Source: Sphingopyxis sp. DBS4 (GTDB taxonomy: Bacteria > Pseudomonadota > Alphaproteobacteria > Sphingomonadales > Sphingomonadaceae). Taken from it: a stretch of DNA of 64,000 nucleotides. Under the pieces are notes generated by a model. That model saw nothing but the letters and a program-made list of their open reading frames with translations. It did no database searches and had not been told where the DNA came from. Every line of letters begins with the position of its first letter. The stretch's first letter is position 1. The stretch spans positions 2,615,001 through 2,679,000 of the forward strand of contig NZ_CP102384.1 in the NCBI RefSeq assembly GCF_024628865.1. Direction: 5' to 3'. Positions 61,915 through 64,000 of the stretch are shown piece after piece. The translations under genes were made by a program, and so were the position numbers.

Positions 61915-62112
61915 TTAGCGCGCGAGCGACGTCAGCCAGCTGACGATGAATTTGAAAACCGAATCGACGCCGAAGAAGAAGAGCGCGAGGATGGTCGTCA
62001 TGATCAGCACCATGATCGTCGTCTGCACCGTCTCGCGGCTCGACGGCCACACGATCTTGGTGGCTTCGGTTTTCACCTGGTTGACGAATTCGCCAATCTT
62101 GGGCCTCGCCAT
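61915..62112 (-). CDS. secE: Preprotein translocase subunit SecE
   Basis: 65 residues from MARPKIGEFVNQVKTEATKI. VWPSSRETVQTT is the conserved amphipathic region and one membrane helix (about 33-52) follows. It clamps SecY in the inner membrane. The start has a GGACAG-type site. secE-nusG order is standard. Confidence 0.96.
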   Translation of the reverse strand: MARPKIGEFVNQVKTEATKIVWPSSRETVQTTIMVLIMTTILALFFFGVDSVFKFIVSWLTSLAR

Positions 62113-62306
62113 ATCGATCGTCCTGTCCTTCAAGCGTCCGTGGGTTCCGGCCAGATGGGTTGCCGCCCCTGCCGCGTCAAGCGGGCTTTGGGCAAGTGTC
62201 CGCCCACCCTCCCCGGCGATGCCGGCGAAAGGCGGAAGGAAACGGCGCAACTGTCCGAATGGGCGGCCTTTACCCGCGCGCCCCGGCCTTGGCAAGCGAT
62301 TGCGGC

Positions 62307-62627
62307 TCAGGCGGGCGCCGACAGCTTCATCAGCACCAGCCCCGACACGATCAGCAGCGCGGCAACGATCCGCATCGCGCTCGCGGTCTCGCCCAGGACC
62401 GCGATGCCGACCAGAAACGCCCCCACCGCGCCGATCCCGGTCCAGATGGTATAGGCGGTGCCCAATGGCAGCGATTTCATCGCCAGCGACAGCAAGGCAA
62501 AGCTCGCGATCATCGCGGCGATGGTGACGGCGGTCGGTCCGGGCCGCGTGAACCCTTCCGACTGCTTCATCGCGGCGGCCCAGACGACTTCGAACAGACC
62601 GGCGATGACAAGATAGATCCAGGGCAT
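62307..62627 (-). CDS. sugE: SugE-type small multidrug resistance transporter
   Basis: 106 residues with four membrane helices. MPWIYLVIAGLFEVVWAAAM carries the essential glutamate E13; LPLGTAYTIWTGIGAVGAFL is the second signature. Gdx/SugE members export guanidinium. GGAGG precedes the ATG. No guanidine riboswitch was found upstream; instead there is a nested inverted-repeat element. Confidence 0.9.
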   Translation of the reverse strand: MPWIYLVIAGLFEVVWAAAMKQSEGFTRPGPTAVTIAAMIASFALLSLAMKSLPLGTAYTIWTGIGAVGAFLVGIAVLGETASAMRIVAALLIVSGLVLMKLSAPA

Positions 62628-62642
62628 GTCAGCCTCCTTCGA

Positions 62643-62906
62643 GGACCCAGGCCCACGATTTACGGGTTCGAGGCGTCGAAATGGCGAAGAGATCGGGTTT
62701 GGGCGGGTGCAGCGGGTAGCATCGCTACCCGCAAGGCCGCGCAGGCCCGAGATCGAAGCCATTTCGGCGTCGCTTCGCGATTTGACCGATTTTGCCCATG
62801 GCTTCGTCGAAAAGTCTTGAAATATATTCATATTCCTTCGCCTTTCCTCCTCGCCCTGAGCAAAATCGCTTCAAACCTCGAGCCCGTAAATCGTGGGCCT
62901 GGGTCC
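62643..62906. repeat. 264-bp nested inverted-repeat (MITE-like) element
   Basis: The outer arms are 31 bp each (62,643-62,673 and 62,876-62,906) and agree at 30 positions after complementing, starting GGACCCAGGCCCACGATTTA. Inside are a second inverted pair (GTCGAAATGGC and GCCATTTCGGC) and a hairpin GCGGGTAGCATCGCTACCCG. No coding frame is supported. It lies 15 bp from the sugE start. Confidence 0.75.
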
Positions 62907-63039
62907 TAAGCTGCCGGGCCGTCCCGGACCTGACACCCGCCCCGAAACCCGACGAGGCCGGCGGGGACGTGGCCCCTTTTTTGGCGCGATCCGGCGCGAT
63001 GCGCACGCCTTCACAAATTCTTTAGATCGTCTTCAGGAC

Positions 63040-63139
63040 ATCCAAGTCAAGCGCCGATAGACCGGCCCCACCTCGCATCTCTCCATGCGACCCAGGGATG
63101 TGGGTAGCCCCGTCGCGCCATCGGCTCGGCGGGGTTTTT
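63040..63139 (+). ncRNA. Candidate structured RNA with terminator
   Basis: A hairpin TCGCAT-CTCTCC-ATGCGA sits inside a CCCAC/GTGGG helix, followed by a stem CCCCG...CGGGG with an inner GCC/GGC step and TTTTT. No gene overlaps it and no known family was recognised. It could be a small RNA or the end of an unannotated transcript. The start is a guess. Confidence 0.35.
63108..63139 (+). terminator. Rho-independent terminator of the candidate RNA
   Basis: CCCCGTCGCGCC-ATC-GGCTCGGCGGGG forms a long stem with two internal mismatches or wobbles, followed by TTTTT. Confidence 0.7.
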
Positions 63140-63302
63140 CCTGCACTCGTTTGTCCCGCGAAGGCGATCGCCACCCGGTCGGGGTGACCGGCCGCGCTTT
63201 CTATCGGCGCAGTCAGAGCGTCGCCAGCACAGCTCCCGCCCTCCAGCGCCCAGCGTATATGGTCCCCGGCCGCAACCGATGCATATTTCACGATGGACGT
63301 TG

Positions 63303-63325
63303 CTAATGAGATTGACTCGCATTAG
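63303..63325. promoter_or_regulatory. Fur box upstream of the TonB-dependent receptor
   Basis: CTAATGAGA-TTGAC-TCGCATTAG is an inverted repeat with 8 of 9 positions matching and resembles the AATGAGA-type Fur site. It lies 41 bp before the start codon, so iron would repress the receptor. Confidence 0.75.
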
Positions 63326-63366
63326 TAGCCCTCGCGAATAGCAATCGAGCTCGAAGGGGGCCTTTC

Positions 63367-64000
63367 ATGACAGCCGCGCGTTTCACCCTGCTGGTCTGCA
63401 CCGCACTTGCAAGCGGGCAGGTTCTCGCCGAGGAGGCCGCATCGACGGCAGAGGAGTCGCAGGACCAGATCGTCGTCACCGGCTATGCGGGAACCAAGAC
63501 CGATACCGCGTTGATGGAATTGCCGCAGCCGATCAAGGTGATCACCGCCGAACAATATGAGGCCCAGGGGGCGATCAACATCAGCGACACGGTGAAATAT
63601 GCCGCGGGTGTCCTGGCCAATCCCTATGGCCGCGACACCCGCGTCGACGGCTTCAACGTGCGCGGCCTCGACGCGTTGCAGTTCCGCGACGGCATGCGCG
63701 ACATCTTCTCCTATTATGCCAGCATCACTTCCGACCCCTATAATTTCTCGCGCGTCGAAATCGTGCGCGGCCCCGCCTCGGTGCTGTTCGGCCAGGGCTC
63801 GATCGGCGGCATCGTCAATCTCGTCAGCAAGACGCCCGACTTCGACACGCGCGGCGAAATCAACCTCGTCTATGGCAGCTATGACCGCAAGGAAGTGCTC
63901 GGCGACTTCAACCTCGCGCTCGCCGACAATCTCGCGGTCCGCTTCGTCGGCCGCGCGCGCGACGCCGACACTTATGTCGACCATGTGCCCGACGACCGCG
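63367..64000 (+). CDS. TonB-dependent siderophore receptor (5' part; runs off the right edge)
   Basis: 211 codons are visible. The signal peptide ends near residue 21 (QVLAEE). A TonB-box-like QDQIVVTGYAG is followed by the plug domain (ELPQPIKVITAEQYEAQGAI, then FNVRGLDALQFRDGMRDIFS and VEIVRGPASVLFGQGSIGGI). The plug sequence is of the ferri-siderophore group. GAAGGGGG precedes the start. The barrel lies outside the window. Confidence 0.93.
   Translation, partial: MTAARFTLLVCTALASGQVLAEEAASTAEESQDQIVVTGYAGTKTDTALMELPQPIKVITAEQYEAQGAINISDTVKYAAGVLANPYGRDTRVDGFNVRGLDALQFRDGMRDIFSYYASITSDPYNFSRVEIVRGPASVLFGQGSIGGIVNLVSKTPDFDTRGEINLVYGSYDRKEVLGDFNLALADNLAVRFVGRARDADTYVDHVPDDR

Noticed and set aside
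62113..62306. tRNA-Trp gene upstream of secE
   Set aside because: This is the usual place, but no cloverleaf could be drawn and the TTCGA arm and anticodon stem were missing.
62628..62900. Guanidine riboswitch for sugE
   Set aside because: The ykkC and mini-ykkC signatures (paired ACGG loops) are not present; the inverted repeats explain the structure.
62957..62982. Second terminator GGGG-ACGTGG-CCCC-TTTTTT
   Set aside because: The stem is only 4 bp, and no upstream plus-strand gene needs it. Left as unsupported.
63022..63322. 89- and 91-codon open frames on the minus strand before the TonB receptor
   Set aside because: No start signals or family pattern, and they overlap the structured RNA and terminator.

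Overview
The window is a GC-rich alphaproteobacterial chromosome segment. The rpoB/rpoC, rplJ/rplL, rplK/rplA, nusG and secE genes, the dispersed REP-like hairpins and the family mix (carotenoid oxygenase, DUF4197, DUF2975 plus XRE, M3 dipeptidase, TonB receptor) point to the Sphingomonadaceae, most likely Sphingopyxis or a close relative. This rests on recognising the proteins; no database search was run.

Layout. 1-542: start of recF. 600-6284: an AT-richer transposon-like island carrying a solitary, catalytically complete Cas1, a possible DNA-binding protein, an XRE regulator, a lipoprotein and a PD-(D/E)XK nuclease, with an IS3-family element inserted in it. It has inverted termini (GGTATAGTGAT at both ends) and is flanked by a 19-bp direct repeat, so it looks like a casposon-like Cas1 transposon without PolB. 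6285-7010: a small chromosomal block with a sigma-54 promoter, a 42-residue membrane peptide and a PspC-domain protein. 7104-22127: a second, roughly 15-kb integrated element with two secreted RHS loci in opposite orientation (one with a toxin and immunity gene), a second IS3-family element, a type IV secretion remnant (virB8 tail, virB9, virB10, virB11), a truncated ParB, an AlbA_2 protein, an AlpA-like regulator and a large serine recombinase. Its attL and attR can be read directly and show that it integrated into one hairpin of a dispersed REP-like repeat; an intact copy of that repeat lies at 54,712-54,785.

22,173-64,000 is core chromosome. On the minus strand lie secE, nusG, tesB, rplK, rplA, then a sugar lactonase, an M3 dipeptidase and an SPFH operon, then rplJ-rplL, then rpoB-rpoC. 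The usually compact secE-nusG-rplKAJL-rpoBC cluster is therefore spread over about 40 kb, and at least rplJ and rpoB have their own sigma-70-type promoters. Between these blocks are ccmA-ccmB, a DUF3857 transglutaminase/TPR protein, an APC permease, a PadR regulator, a diguanylate cyclase, a carotenoid oxygenase with a divergent TetR regulator, and an unassigned trio of nucleotidyltransferase, ATP-grasp and PLP enzyme. The right edge holds a sugE-type transporter next to a nested inverted-repeat element, an unassigned structured RNA candidate, and a Fur-box-controlled TonB-dependent receptor that runs off the window.
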